Part shown: in pieces, positions 46,486 through 54,445 of the stretch | How positions within the stretch are numbered: the first letter of the stretch is position 1 | Layout: each line of letters starts with the position of its first letter | NCBI GenBank assembly: GCA_027692465.1 | Contig: JAQEYU010000001.1 | Span: 1,063,338 to 1,127,337 of the forward strand | DNA: 64,000 nucleotides | Reading direction: 5' to 3' | Source: Enterococcaceae bacterium OF42-14pH9A | Lineage (GTDB): Bacteria; Bacillota; Bacilli; Lactobacillales; Enterococcaceae | Position numbers and translations under genes: made by a program | The notes under the pieces: model-generated | Seen by the model: only the letters and a program-made list of their open reading frames with translations | The model's database searches: none | Told to the model about the DNA's origin: nothing

Positions 46486-46685
46486 GCAATCGGCGATCTG
46501 CTGAAAAAGATGCATTTTACAGGACCTGTTGCGGCAGGTTCTATCGGACCTGCGCCAGCCGGTTGCAATTGCAGCTCTTGGTCATGCCGTGTTTTGTGGG
46601 CGAATCGGTCGAATGATCATGTGACTGAGCAGCGTTTTTTCAATGGCAGCCGCTGCAGCAGGTTTATTGAGAGGGGAAACTATTT
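46486..46685. other. Gap between rnc and smc
   Basis: 200 bp with no terminator or promoter that I can support and no repeat. rnc and smc are probably co-transcribed. Confidence 0.4.
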
Positions 46686-49600
46686 GTGTATTTGAAGAAA
46701 ATCGAGATCGCCGGCTTCAAGTCTTTTGCCGACCGGACGGTGATCGATTTTGAAAACAGCGTGACTGCTGTAGTCGGGCCGAACGGTTCCGGCAAAAGCA
46801 ATATCACCGAAGCGATCCGCTGGGTCTTGGGGGAACAGTCCGCCAAGAGTTTGCGGGGCGGTAAGATGCCGGATATTATTTTTGCCGGTTCCGATTCCCG
46901 AAAAGCACTGAATATTGCCGAAGTAACCGTGGTGTTGGATAACAGCGACCATTACCTGCCGCTGGATTTCACCGAAATCAGCGTGACCCGCCGCTATCGC
47001 CGTACCGGTGAGAGCGACTTTTTTATCAATAAACAAGCTTGTCGTCTCAAAGATATCACGGATCTGTTCATGGATTCCGGATTGGGGAAAGAATCCTTCT
47101 CCATTATTTCCCAAGGGAAGGTGGAGGCGATCTTTGCCAGCAAACCGGAGGACCGTCGGGGGATTTTTGAAGAAGCGGCGGGTGTGTTGAAGTACAAGCA
47201 GCGCAAGAAAAAAGCGGAACAGAAGCTGTTCGAAACCGAAGATAATCTCAGCCGGGTGCAGGATATTGTTTATGAGCTGGAAGACCAGCTGACCCCCTTG
47301 GCAGAGCAGAGTCAAACAGCAGCAGCATACCTGCGTCTGAAAGAGAAATTGACTCGGGTGGATGCGGCGTATGCGGTGACGGAGATCCAGAGAGCTAAAC
47401 AGATTTGGGATGCTGCGGAACAAAGACTGGCTCAACTGGACGAAGAACTGAAGGTGACCGGGCAGACAATTGCAGCCGGTGAAGCTCGATTGGCGGAAAA
47501 ACGACAGGAACGTACTCAGCTGGATGAATGGCTGGAAGAGGGCAACCAGCAGCTGCTGACGGTAACCGAGGCCTTAAAACAGGCGGAAGGACAGCAGGAG
47601 TTGCTGAAGGAACGTTCTAAGAACACGTTGCAGAGCTCCCGGGAATACCGGAAAAACATCGAAGAGGCTGCGCAGCGAATCGCTGATCTGGAGGATGACA
47701 AAGCGGCTCTGATCAGCCAATTGTCGGAGAAAAATCGGCAGCACCAGCAGTTGGAAGAGACCATCCGCACGACCCAGACTGAGCTTGCGAAATATCAAAA
47801 ATCGACTAAAGAAGTCTTGGAAGAACTGCGGGGGCAATATGTCGACCGGATGCAGGAACACGCCAATATCGGCAATGACCTGAAATACTTGGAACGGCAG
47901 TATACGCAGGAAGTGGTTAAAAATCAGAAAGCTCTCCAAAAACAAGGAGAGCTTACGTCTGCCATCCGCTCCGGACAGGAACAAAAGACCGCACTGGATG
48001 AAGCCGTGAGACAGGCAAAAAGTCGTTTGGAGACTCAGCGAAAAGAGTACCTGCTGCTGCAGGATCAGCTGAAAACCGCTAAGAGCAGCTTTGACAGTGA
48101 ACAAAAGAAGATGTACAGCCTGATGAACCAGGTGCAGCAGGTGCGGGCCAAAGAAAAAAGCCTGCAGGATATCCAAGACAATTACACCGGCTTTTATCAG
48201 GGGCCACGGATGGTGCTGCAGCATAAAGACCGCCTCCGAGGAGTAGTAGGTGCGGTTGCTGAACTGATCGATGTGCCGGCCGAGTACGCAGTTGCTGTTG
48301 AAACGGCGTTGGGTGCCAGTGCTCAGCATGTTATTGTTGAGACGGAAAAAGATGCCCGCCAAGCCATCACCTTCTTGAAAGAACAGCGGGGAGGACGGGC
48401 GACCTTTCTGCCTTTGACGACAATCCAAGCCCGGAATGTCGCTCCGGTTCAGCTGAATGCGGCCAAACAGACGGCCGGCTTTTTAGGGGTGGCTTCCGAG
48501 ATCGTCAGCTTTGATCCCGCACTGCAGAACATCATGGAGAATCTGCTGGGAGCAATCTTGCTGGCCCAAGATCTCCAGAGTGCCAATGCAATCGCGCGGG
48601 CGGTCAATTACCGTTATCGGGTTGTCTCCTTAGAGGGCGATGTTATGAATGCCGGCGGGTCCATGACCGGTGGTGCCACCAGAAAAGGCGGACAGGGCAA
48701 TCTGTTTGCTCAGAGCAATGAGCTGGCGGCCTTGAAAGAACAGCATCAGCAGCTGGATCAGCGCTTGCAGAATACCGAAAAACAGGTGGCCCGGCTGGAA
48801 GGTGAGACCCGTGACAAACAGGCCCGACTGGAAACGCTGCGGGAAGAAGGCGAAAGTGCTCGTCTGAAGCTGCAGGAGCTGGAAAATCAGCTGCAAAACA
48901 CAGCGGCAGATTTGAACCGGCTGGAAAAAGAGCAGCGTATCTTTACTTTTGAAAATCGTGAAGTCCAGGCTTTTTTGGAAGAATACGAAGAAAAGAAAGC
49001 CGGCTATCTCAAAGCACAGGCTGAAGTTGAAGCGGATCGCCTGGCTATCAACGAAGAAATCCAGGAGATCAACCGAACAGAAGATCTGATTGAAGCCAAG
49101 CGGGCTGAGGTCAGCGAAGCACTGGCGAGTCAGCAGGCGGAACTGGCGGTCTTGAACCAGCAGATTCTGCATCTTAAAGGGTTGATCCAGGACAAGCAGG
49201 GTGATTTGGAAGCAGCAGAGGCCCGCCACAGCAGTCTCGAGATTCAGCTGGCTGCCTTGAACAGTGATTTTTCCCATCATGAACTGTCAGAAGAGTCATT
49301 GCAAAAACAAGTCGTTGAATTTAGCGCAAAACGAGAACAGCTGCAGGCAGAATTGACGGCCAAGCGGCAAAACCGTTTGGAACTGCAGACACAGATCACA
49401 GCCGGCGATACCGATTTGAGTGAGAAAAATCAGCAGCAAAAGCTTCTGCTCTCACAAAAGACCAAAGTCGAAGTGGAGAAAAACCGGGCGGATATCCAAT
49501 TGGACAATCTCCTGGCTCACCTGCAGGAAGAATATGCAATGTCATATGAACTGGCTGCCGCGACGTATGGCGTCGTGGATGATCCGGAAGCTGCCCGGGG

Positions 49601-50282
49601 GACGATCCAATCCCTGAAGCGGGAGATTGAGCGCCTGGGTCCGGTGAACCTCAATGCCATTCAGCAATATGAACAAGTCAAAGAGCGTTATGACTTTTTG
49701 ACCGGTCAGCGGGATGATTTGCTGCAGGCGAAAGATCAGCTCTTTACGACGATGAACGAGATGGATGAAGAGGTGAAGATCCGCTTCAGTGAGGTCTTCG
49801 AGGCAATCCGCGACAAGTTCAAAGAAGTTTTCCCAAACATGTTCGGGGGCGGTCGGGCCGAGCTGGTCTTAACGGATCCGACTGATCTGTTGAACACCGG
49901 CATCGAAATCGAAGCACAACCTCCCGGGAAAAAATTACAGAGCTTGAGCCTGCTTTCCGGCGGGGAACGGGCATTGACGGCGATCGCCCTGCTGTTTTCC
50001 ATCATCCAAGTACGGCCGGTACCGTTTTGTGTGCTGGATGAAGTGGAAGCTGCTTTGGATGAGGCCAATGTGACTCGTTTTGGTCAATACCTCAGCCGCT
50101 TCCAAAATGATACCCAGTTCATCGTGGTCACTCACCGCAAAGGAACGATGGAAGCAGCTGATGTCCTCTATGGCGTGACCATGCAGGAATCCGGCGTGTC
50201 CAAGATTGTATCGGTGCGCCTGGAGGATGTCAAAGAGGGCGGCCGGATCGTAGCCGCCGAGGAACAAGACAGCCGCGTCTGA
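46686..50282 (+). CDS. smc: Chromosome segregation ATPase SMC
   Basis: Condensin core that organises and segregates the chromosome with ScpA and ScpB. 1198 residues: N-terminal ATPase half with Walker A GPNGSGKS (31-38) and the Q-loop region, coiled coil about 165-500, hinge about 500-680 (GVVGAVAELIDVPAEYAVAV; GGSMTGGATRKGGQGNLF), second coiled coil to about 1020, and the C-terminal ATPase half with LSGGERALTAIALLF and Walker B FCVLDEVEAALDEANV. Start GTG at 46686 behind GAGGGG. No scpAB in the window. Confidence 0.97.
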   Translation: MYLKKIEIAGFKSFADRTVIDFENSVTAVVGPNGSGKSNITEAIRWVLGEQSAKSLRGGKMPDIIFAGSDSRKALNIAEVTVVLDNSDHYLPLDFTEISVTRRYRRTGESDFFINKQACRLKDITDLFMDSGLGKESFSIISQGKVEAIFASKPEDRRGIFEEAAGVLKYKQRKKKAEQKLFETEDNLSRVQDIVYELEDQLTPLAEQSQTAAAYLRLKEKLTRVDAAYAVTEIQRAKQIWDAAEQRLAQLDEELKVTGQTIAAGEARLAEKRQERTQLDEWLEEGNQQLLTVTEALKQAEGQQELLKERSKNTLQSSREYRKNIEEAAQRIADLEDDKAALISQLSEKNRQHQQLEETIRTTQTELAKYQKSTKEVLEELRGQYVDRMQEHANIGNDLKYLERQYTQEVVKNQKALQKQGELTSAIRSGQEQKTALDEAVRQAKSRLETQRKEYLLLQDQLKTAKSSFDSEQKKMYSLMNQVQQVRAKEKSLQDIQDNYTGFYQGPRMVLQHKDRLRGVVGAVAELIDVPAEYAVAVETALGASAQHVIVETEKDARQAITFLKEQRGGRATFLPLTTIQARNVAPVQLNAAKQTAGFLGVASEIVSFDPALQNIMENLLGAILLAQDLQSANAIARAVNYRYRVVSLEGDVMNAGGSMTGGATRKGGQGNLFAQSNELAALKEQHQQLDQRLQNTEKQVARLEGETRDKQARLETLREEGESARLKLQELENQLQNTAADLNRLEKEQRIFTFENREVQAFLEEYEEKKAGYLKAQAEVEADRLAINEEIQEINRTEDLIEAKRAEVSEALASQQAELAVLNQQILHLKGLIQDKQGDLEAAEARHSSLEIQLAALNSDFSHHELSEESLQKQVVEFSAKREQLQAELTAKRQNRLELQTQITAGDTDLSEKNQQQKLLLSQKTKVEVEKNRADIQLDNLLAHLQEEYAMSYELAAATYGVVDDPEAARGTIQSLKREIERLGPVNLNAIQQYEQVKERYDFLTGQRDDLLQAKDQLFTTMNEMDEEVKIRFSEVFEAIRDKFKEVFPNMFGGGRAELVLTDPTDLLNTGIEIEAQPPGKKLQSLSLLSGGERALTAIALLFSIIQVRPVPFCVLDEVEAALDEANVTRFGQYLSRFQNDTQFIVVTHRKGTMEAADVLYGVTMQESGVSKIVSVRLEDVKEGGRIVAAEEQDSRV

Positions 50283-50546
50283 TCGCTGCTCGGCAAGCCC
50301 CTCAGTATCGTTGTCGCATCTTCACCGGGGCCTGTTGGATCATCAGTGGAGGCGGGTTAGGGGCAGAAGGAAGCGCCGACAGGATTCGGATTGTTACAGG
50401 TTTGTCGTGTCCTGGGAGTCAAGCGTCGCTGAAATGATTCATAAGCGAGCGTTTGTGGTGAAATGGAGCGAACACCGTTGTCGGTAATCTTTTTTCTGCC
50501 GGTCCCGGCGAAAACAGCCTTTTACTATTGTCAGGAGGAAGAATCT
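50283..50546. other. Gap between smc and the HAD phosphatase gene
   Basis: 264 bp. No clear terminator, promoter or repeat. An in-frame extension of the HAD gene from 50463 lacks a ribosome binding site. Confidence 0.4.
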
Positions 50547-51374
50547 TTGATTAAACTTGTCGCCATCGATTTGGATGGTACGTTGTTGAACAGTAAAAAA
50601 GAAATCACGCCGGAGAACAAACGCGTACTGGCAGCGGCACAAAAGGTCGGTGTCAAAATCGTAATCTGTACCGGTCGGCCGCTGCGAGCGATCCGTCCGT
50701 ATTTGGAGGAGCTGGATCTGAAAAAGCCCGGCGACTATGCCATCACTTTTAACGGTGGCCTGGTACAAAAAAATGACACCGGTGAAGTCATAGAAAAGGC
50801 GGCCCTGTCTTTTGATGAAGTGCAGGCGCTGATTCAGATTGCCGGAGAGCTGGCATTGCCGTTGGATGTCGTATCTGATGAAATCGTCTGGTCGCTCCCG
50901 ACAGCTCCCGCTCATCCTTCGATTTACGGACAGCTGAATCCGCTGCTGGATGTACAGCCGGCGGAATTTTCGCAGTTGGATCCGGAAGCACTGTACAATA
51001 AAGCCGTCGTGGCCTACGAACAGGTTTATCTGGATCAACAGATTGCGTTGATTCCTGAGCGTGTCAGAGAGCAGTTCGAGGTCATCAAGACCCGCGAAGT
51101 TTTGTTGGAATTCATGCCAAAGGGGATTACGAAAGCTTATGGGATCGCCCTGTTGGCTAAAGACCTGGGGATTACTGCTGACGAAGTTATGGCGATCGGA
51201 GACGAAGAAAATGATCTGCCGATGATCGAATACGCCGGGGTCGGGGTTGCCATGAGTAATGCTGTAGCACCTGTCAAAGCTGCGGCTGATGTCATCACCG
51301 ATTCCAATGAAGCAGACGGCGTAGCCAAAGTCATTGAAAAATACGTTTTACAAGCCGGTACCGCCGGCAACTGA
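50547..51374 (+). CDS. Cof-type HAD-IIB family phosphatase (YidA-like)
   Basis: Predicted Mg-dependent phosphatase for sugar phosphates or similar metabolites. 275 residues: motif I DLDGT with nucleophile D8 and D10, motif II in IVICTGRPL, motif III lysine in GITKAYGIALL, motif IV GDEENDLPMIEYAG. The C2B cap lies about 85-190. The start is TTG at 50547, 8 nt after AGGAGG. It lies between smc and ftsY, as in several enterococci and streptococci; substrate unknown. Confidence 0.93.
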   Translation: MIKLVAIDLDGTLLNSKKEITPENKRVLAAAQKVGVKIVICTGRPLRAIRPYLEELDLKKPGDYAITFNGGLVQKNDTGEVIEKAALSFDEVQALIQIAGELALPLDVVSDEIVWSLPTAPAHPSIYGQLNPLLDVQPAEFSQLDPEALYNKAVVAYEQVYLDQQIALIPERVREQFEVIKTREVLLEFMPKGITKAYGIALLAKDLGITADEVMAIGDEENDLPMIEYAGVGVAMSNAVAPVKAAADVITDSNEADGVAKVIEKYVLQAGTAGN

Positions 51375-51406
51375 TTTTTAATTTATCACACAAGGAGGGC
51401 AAAGCA

Positions 51407-53008
51407 ATGGGCTTTTTCGATAAGATCAAAAAGGCGCTCATGGGCAAAGAAGAACCAGAGCAGTCACCGGTAGTACCGGAAGAAATACCCGCAGAAGAGA
51501 CCGACGAAACAGCGGCAGGTGAACAGCAAAAGACTACTGCCGCCACAACTGAGACACCTCAGGAAGATACCTCGGAACAGGAGCCGGCTGCTGATACAAG
51601 GGAAACCAAGGCTCACCGTCCCGTTGCTCCCGCAGCGACAGCGGCGACCTCTTTTCAAGAAGAAGCGCGGCAACCGGAAGATCTGGCCGACGAACAATTG
51701 ACGTCAATCACTTCCGAGTCAACGGCTGAAACAGCGGCTGAGACCGGGGCTGGTAACACATCTGCCGCCCAAGTGTTACCTGAGGTCCAAGACGATGATT
51801 CGCCGACTGCTGCTGAAGGGACCGGGCTGGACTCCCTGCAGCCGCTGGAGGAGTCTCCCGCTGCAGCTGAAGAAGCGACAGCTCAGGTACAACCGGTCGC
51901 TGAAACAGAGGATTCGTGGCGATCGGACTTTAAAACCGTGGAAGTACCTGAAGCCGCAGTTGAACCTAATCACAATCAGTCAGCCGCTGATGCTGCACCT
52001 ACTGCTGAAAGTCTGATGCGTGAAGCGGAGTCTGCCCAGCCGGCAGCACCGATTGATCCACAGCCGCAGCCCACCGTTGAAGAAAAATATGACAAGGGGC
52101 TGAAAAAGAGTCGAAAAACCTTTGGCCAACGCTTGAATGAGCTTTTTGCCAATTTCCGCAGTGTTGATGAAGACTTCTTTGAAGAAGTGGAAGAAACCCT
52201 GATTGGTGCCGATGTCGGCTTTGATGCAGCCATGCAGATCGCAGACGAAATGCGCCAGGAAGTCAAATTGCAAAACGTGAAAAAACCTAAAGATGTCCAG
52301 AACGTGATCATCGAGAAACTGGTGAATCTGTACGACGAAGCCGGCGAAGGGGAGAACCATGCCCTCAACCTGCAGCCAAACGGTCCGACAGTGATGCTGT
52401 TTGTCGGTGTCAACGGTGTCGGCAAGACCACCAGCATCGGCAAGCTGGCTTACGAGTATCGAATGGCCGGCAAAAAAGTCCTGATGGCTGCAGCAGATAC
52501 CTTCCGAGCCGGAGCCATCGATCAGCTGGTAGTCTGGGGCGAACGGGCCGGTGTGGAAGTTGTCCGGCACAAAGCCGGCGGTGACCCGGCGGCAGTCGTT
52601 TTCGATGCGGTTCAAAAAGCCAAAGATGAACACTATGACATCCTGTTGGTAGATACTGCCGGTCGTCTTCAGAACAAAGTCAATCTGATGAAAGAGTTGG
52701 ACAAGATCAAACGAGTGATCCAGCGGGAGCTCCCAGAGGCCCCGCATGAAGTGCTGTTGGTGGTGGATGCCACTACCGGACAAAATGCTATGGTCCAAGC
52801 CAAACAGTTCAAAGAAACCACCGATGTTTCCGGAATCGTTTTGACCAAGCTGGACGGAACCGCCAAAGGGGGGATCGTCCTAGCCATCAGAAATGAGCTC
52901 CACCTGCCGGTAAAACTGGTCGGTCTGGGAGAAGGGATCGATGACCTGGAGCCTTTCGATCCGAATCAATTTGTGATTGGCCTGTTCAAGGGCCTGATCC
53001 AGGAATAG
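51407..53008 (+). CDS. ftsY: Signal recognition particle receptor FtsY with long acidic N-terminal domain
   Basis: SRP receptor GTPase that hands ribosomes to SecYEG. 533 residues. After a basic N-terminal helix (MGFFDKIKKALMGKEE) comes a low-complexity region of about 205 residues (20-225) rich in E, A, T, P and Q; then the NG domain: N helices with RLNELFANFRSVDEDFFEEV, P-loop GVNGVGKTT (334-342), DTAGR (416-420), TKLDG and GLGEGIDDLEPFDP at the end. The NG core is standard, the acidic domain is long for a Firmicute and resembles enterobacterial FtsY in style. AAGGAGGG upstream. Confidence 0.96.
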   Translation: MGFFDKIKKALMGKEEPEQSPVVPEEIPAEETDETAAGEQQKTTAATTETPQEDTSEQEPAADTRETKAHRPVAPAATAATSFQEEARQPEDLADEQLTSITSESTAETAAETGAGNTSAAQVLPEVQDDDSPTAAEGTGLDSLQPLEESPAAAEEATAQVQPVAETEDSWRSDFKTVEVPEAAVEPNHNQSAADAAPTAESLMREAESAQPAAPIDPQPQPTVEEKYDKGLKKSRKTFGQRLNELFANFRSVDEDFFEEVEETLIGADVGFDAAMQIADEMRQEVKLQNVKKPKDVQNVIIEKLVNLYDEAGEGENHALNLQPNGPTVMLFVGVNGVGKTTSIGKLAYEYRMAGKKVLMAAADTFRAGAIDQLVVWGERAGVEVVRHKAGGDPAAVVFDAVQKAKDEHYDILLVDTAGRLQNKVNLMKELDKIKRVIQRELPEAPHEVLLVVDATTGQNAMVQAKQFKETTDVSGIVLTKLDGTAKGGIVLAIRNELHLPVKLVGLGEGIDDLEPFDPNQFVIGLFKGLIQE

Positions 53009-53109
53009 CCAGGCTTGCGGGACAGCGGCTGCAACAGTCTGGCCGCCCCGCTTGTAGTTTTTTCGTTTATGGTAAAGCAACTGTCTGAAAGAAATGAGGA
53101 ATCTGCACT

Positions 53110-53790
53110 ATGACCAAACGACAACCGCTGCTCTGGCGGATCCTGTTTTTTATCGGCTTCTTTTTTGTACAAAACCTGTCGACTGTAGTGCTCACGTTGG
53201 GGTCGACACAAGATGGCCTGCAGATGGCGCCACTGCTGTTTGCGCTGCTCATCTCGCTGGTCTTTGTGGGAGTCATGGCCTTTTTTATCCACAGCTATCA
53301 GCGGCAGCTTCAGGAATACAATCCGAGAAGCTTCGGCCACGACCTCTCTATGCGGGGGAAAATCAAATGGATCATTTTGACTGTAGTTGTTATCTATGGC
53401 TTTTTGATCGTGATGACGCCTTTACTGCCGGCATCTGAGTCAGACAACCAGCAGGTGATCGACAGCATGTTTCGCTCCCAGGCATTGGGTCTGACCTTGT
53501 ACGGCGTTATTTTAGGGCCCATCATCGAGGAGCTGTTGTACCGTGGAATCTTTATGAACTATTTCTGGAATCGCAACGATCGCACCAGTGATGTGCTGGC
53601 AGTCGTGACTTCGGGGCTATTTTTCGGTCTGCTGCATGAGCCCAGACTTTCCTTGTTTCTGGTGGTCTATACGGTGATCGGTATCAGTTTTGGGGTTTTG
53701 TATCTGAAAACCAAGGATATCCGCTGCAGTATGATTGCACATATGCTCTATAACGGGATCACCTTTATGGCCATGTGGTCGACTTTGTAA
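53110..53790 (+). CDS. CPBP family intramembrane metalloprotease-like protein (Abi/Rce1 family)
   Basis: 226-residue membrane protein with about six spans. The three CPBP motifs are present: EELLYR (140-145, EExxxR), FGLLH with H176 (FxxxH) and HMLYN (211-215, HxxxN/D). Family members are Rce1-type proteases, bacteriocin self-immunity factors or membrane adaptors; no bacteriocin gene is near, so its job is open. ATG behind GAGGA-like sequence; the next gene follows after 12 nt, probably one transcript. Confidence 0.88.
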   Translation: MTKRQPLLWRILFFIGFFFVQNLSTVVLTLGSTQDGLQMAPLLFALLISLVFVGVMAFFIHSYQRQLQEYNPRSFGHDLSMRGKIKWIILTVVVIYGFLIVMTPLLPASESDNQQVIDSMFRSQALGLTLYGVILGPIIEELLYRGIFMNYFWNRNDRTSDVLAVVTSGLFFGLLHEPRLSLFLVVYTVIGISFGVLYLKTKDIRCSMIAHMLYNGITFMAMWSTL

Positions 53791-53802
53791 GGAGGGAAAT
53801 CA

Positions 53803-54180
53803 GTGAAAAAGAAAAACCTGCTGCTGTCGACCTTGGCGGCAGCAATTTTATTGACAGTCATCCTGGGCTTTGCGCCGGTTAAAGACCTGGTCTATTCGGA
53901 TAACTGGCCGCGAAAAATCATCGGGGTTCTGTTGTTTGTTGCCTTGCTGATTTTTTGGTTGCGGGGATTGCGCAAGTCCCGCCAGTTCCATAAAGAATTC
54001 CAGTATTATGTGACTGCCCATGATCTGACTCCGGAAAAATTAGCCCGCATGACCGGCTTTACAAAATTTGATTTTTCCTATGACGGAGATGAGCTGCTGT
54101 TTATGAACGCAACGCCGGAAAATCGGGAGCGGCTCCTGCAGAATTTGCGGGAACAATACGGTCCGCTGCCCAAAGAATGA
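53803..54180 (+). CDS. Small membrane protein of unknown function
   Basis: 125 residues, family not recognised. Two hydrophobic segments (about 6-24 LLLSTLAAAILLTVILGF and 39-55 IIGVLLFVALLIFWLRG) form a hairpin; the rest is a cytoplasmic domain (KEFQYYVTAHDLTPEKLARM; GFTKFDFSYDGDELLFMNAT). GTG start behind AAGGAGGG, 12 nt after the CPBP gene. A strong terminator follows directly. Confidence 0.8.
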   Translation: MKKKNLLLSTLAAAILLTVILGFAPVKDLVYSDNWPRKIIGVLLFVALLIFWLRGLRKSRQFHKEFQYYVTAHDLTPEKLARMTGFTKFDFSYDGDELLFMNATPENRERLLQNLREQYGPLPKE

Positions 54181-54188
54181 CCTCTCGT

Positions 54189-54227
54189 AAGGCGCGCCTG
54201 ATGGATTCAGTCAGGTGCGCCTTTTTT
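54189..54227 (+). terminator. Terminator after the CPBP/small membrane protein pair
   Basis: AAGGCGCGCCTGA pairs with TCAGGTGCGCCTT (one G-U) and is followed by six T. Confidence 0.93.
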
Positions 54228-54386
54228 AGTTGTGGAGTATTCATGACCGCGTCGCCCCGGGAATCTGAGGAGGATTTCAGAAAAATAACGGCTGCCGATC
54301 AGCTGCCTTGGCGAACCGCTGGCGGCAGCTGTGAAAAAAGGCTGCTGAATACAGCTGGAGCGGTTCAGTTTCGGCGGTGAATCCTC

Positions 54387-54392
54387 TATAAT
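54387..54392 (+). promoter_or_regulatory. -10 element of gshF
   Basis: Perfect TATAAT 54 nt before the gshF start; the -35 region (TTCAGT at 54364-54369, 17 nt away) is poor. Confidence 0.55.
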
Positions 54393-54445
54393 GGACAAAA
54401 AGAGTATCTGTGACAAAGAAACTACAGACAAAAGAGGAAGACAAC

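Noticed and set aside
53110..53790. Bacteriocin immunity locus (CPBP protein as immunity factor)
   Set aside because: No bacteriocin precursor with a double-glycine leader, no ABC exporter or regulator lies nearby.
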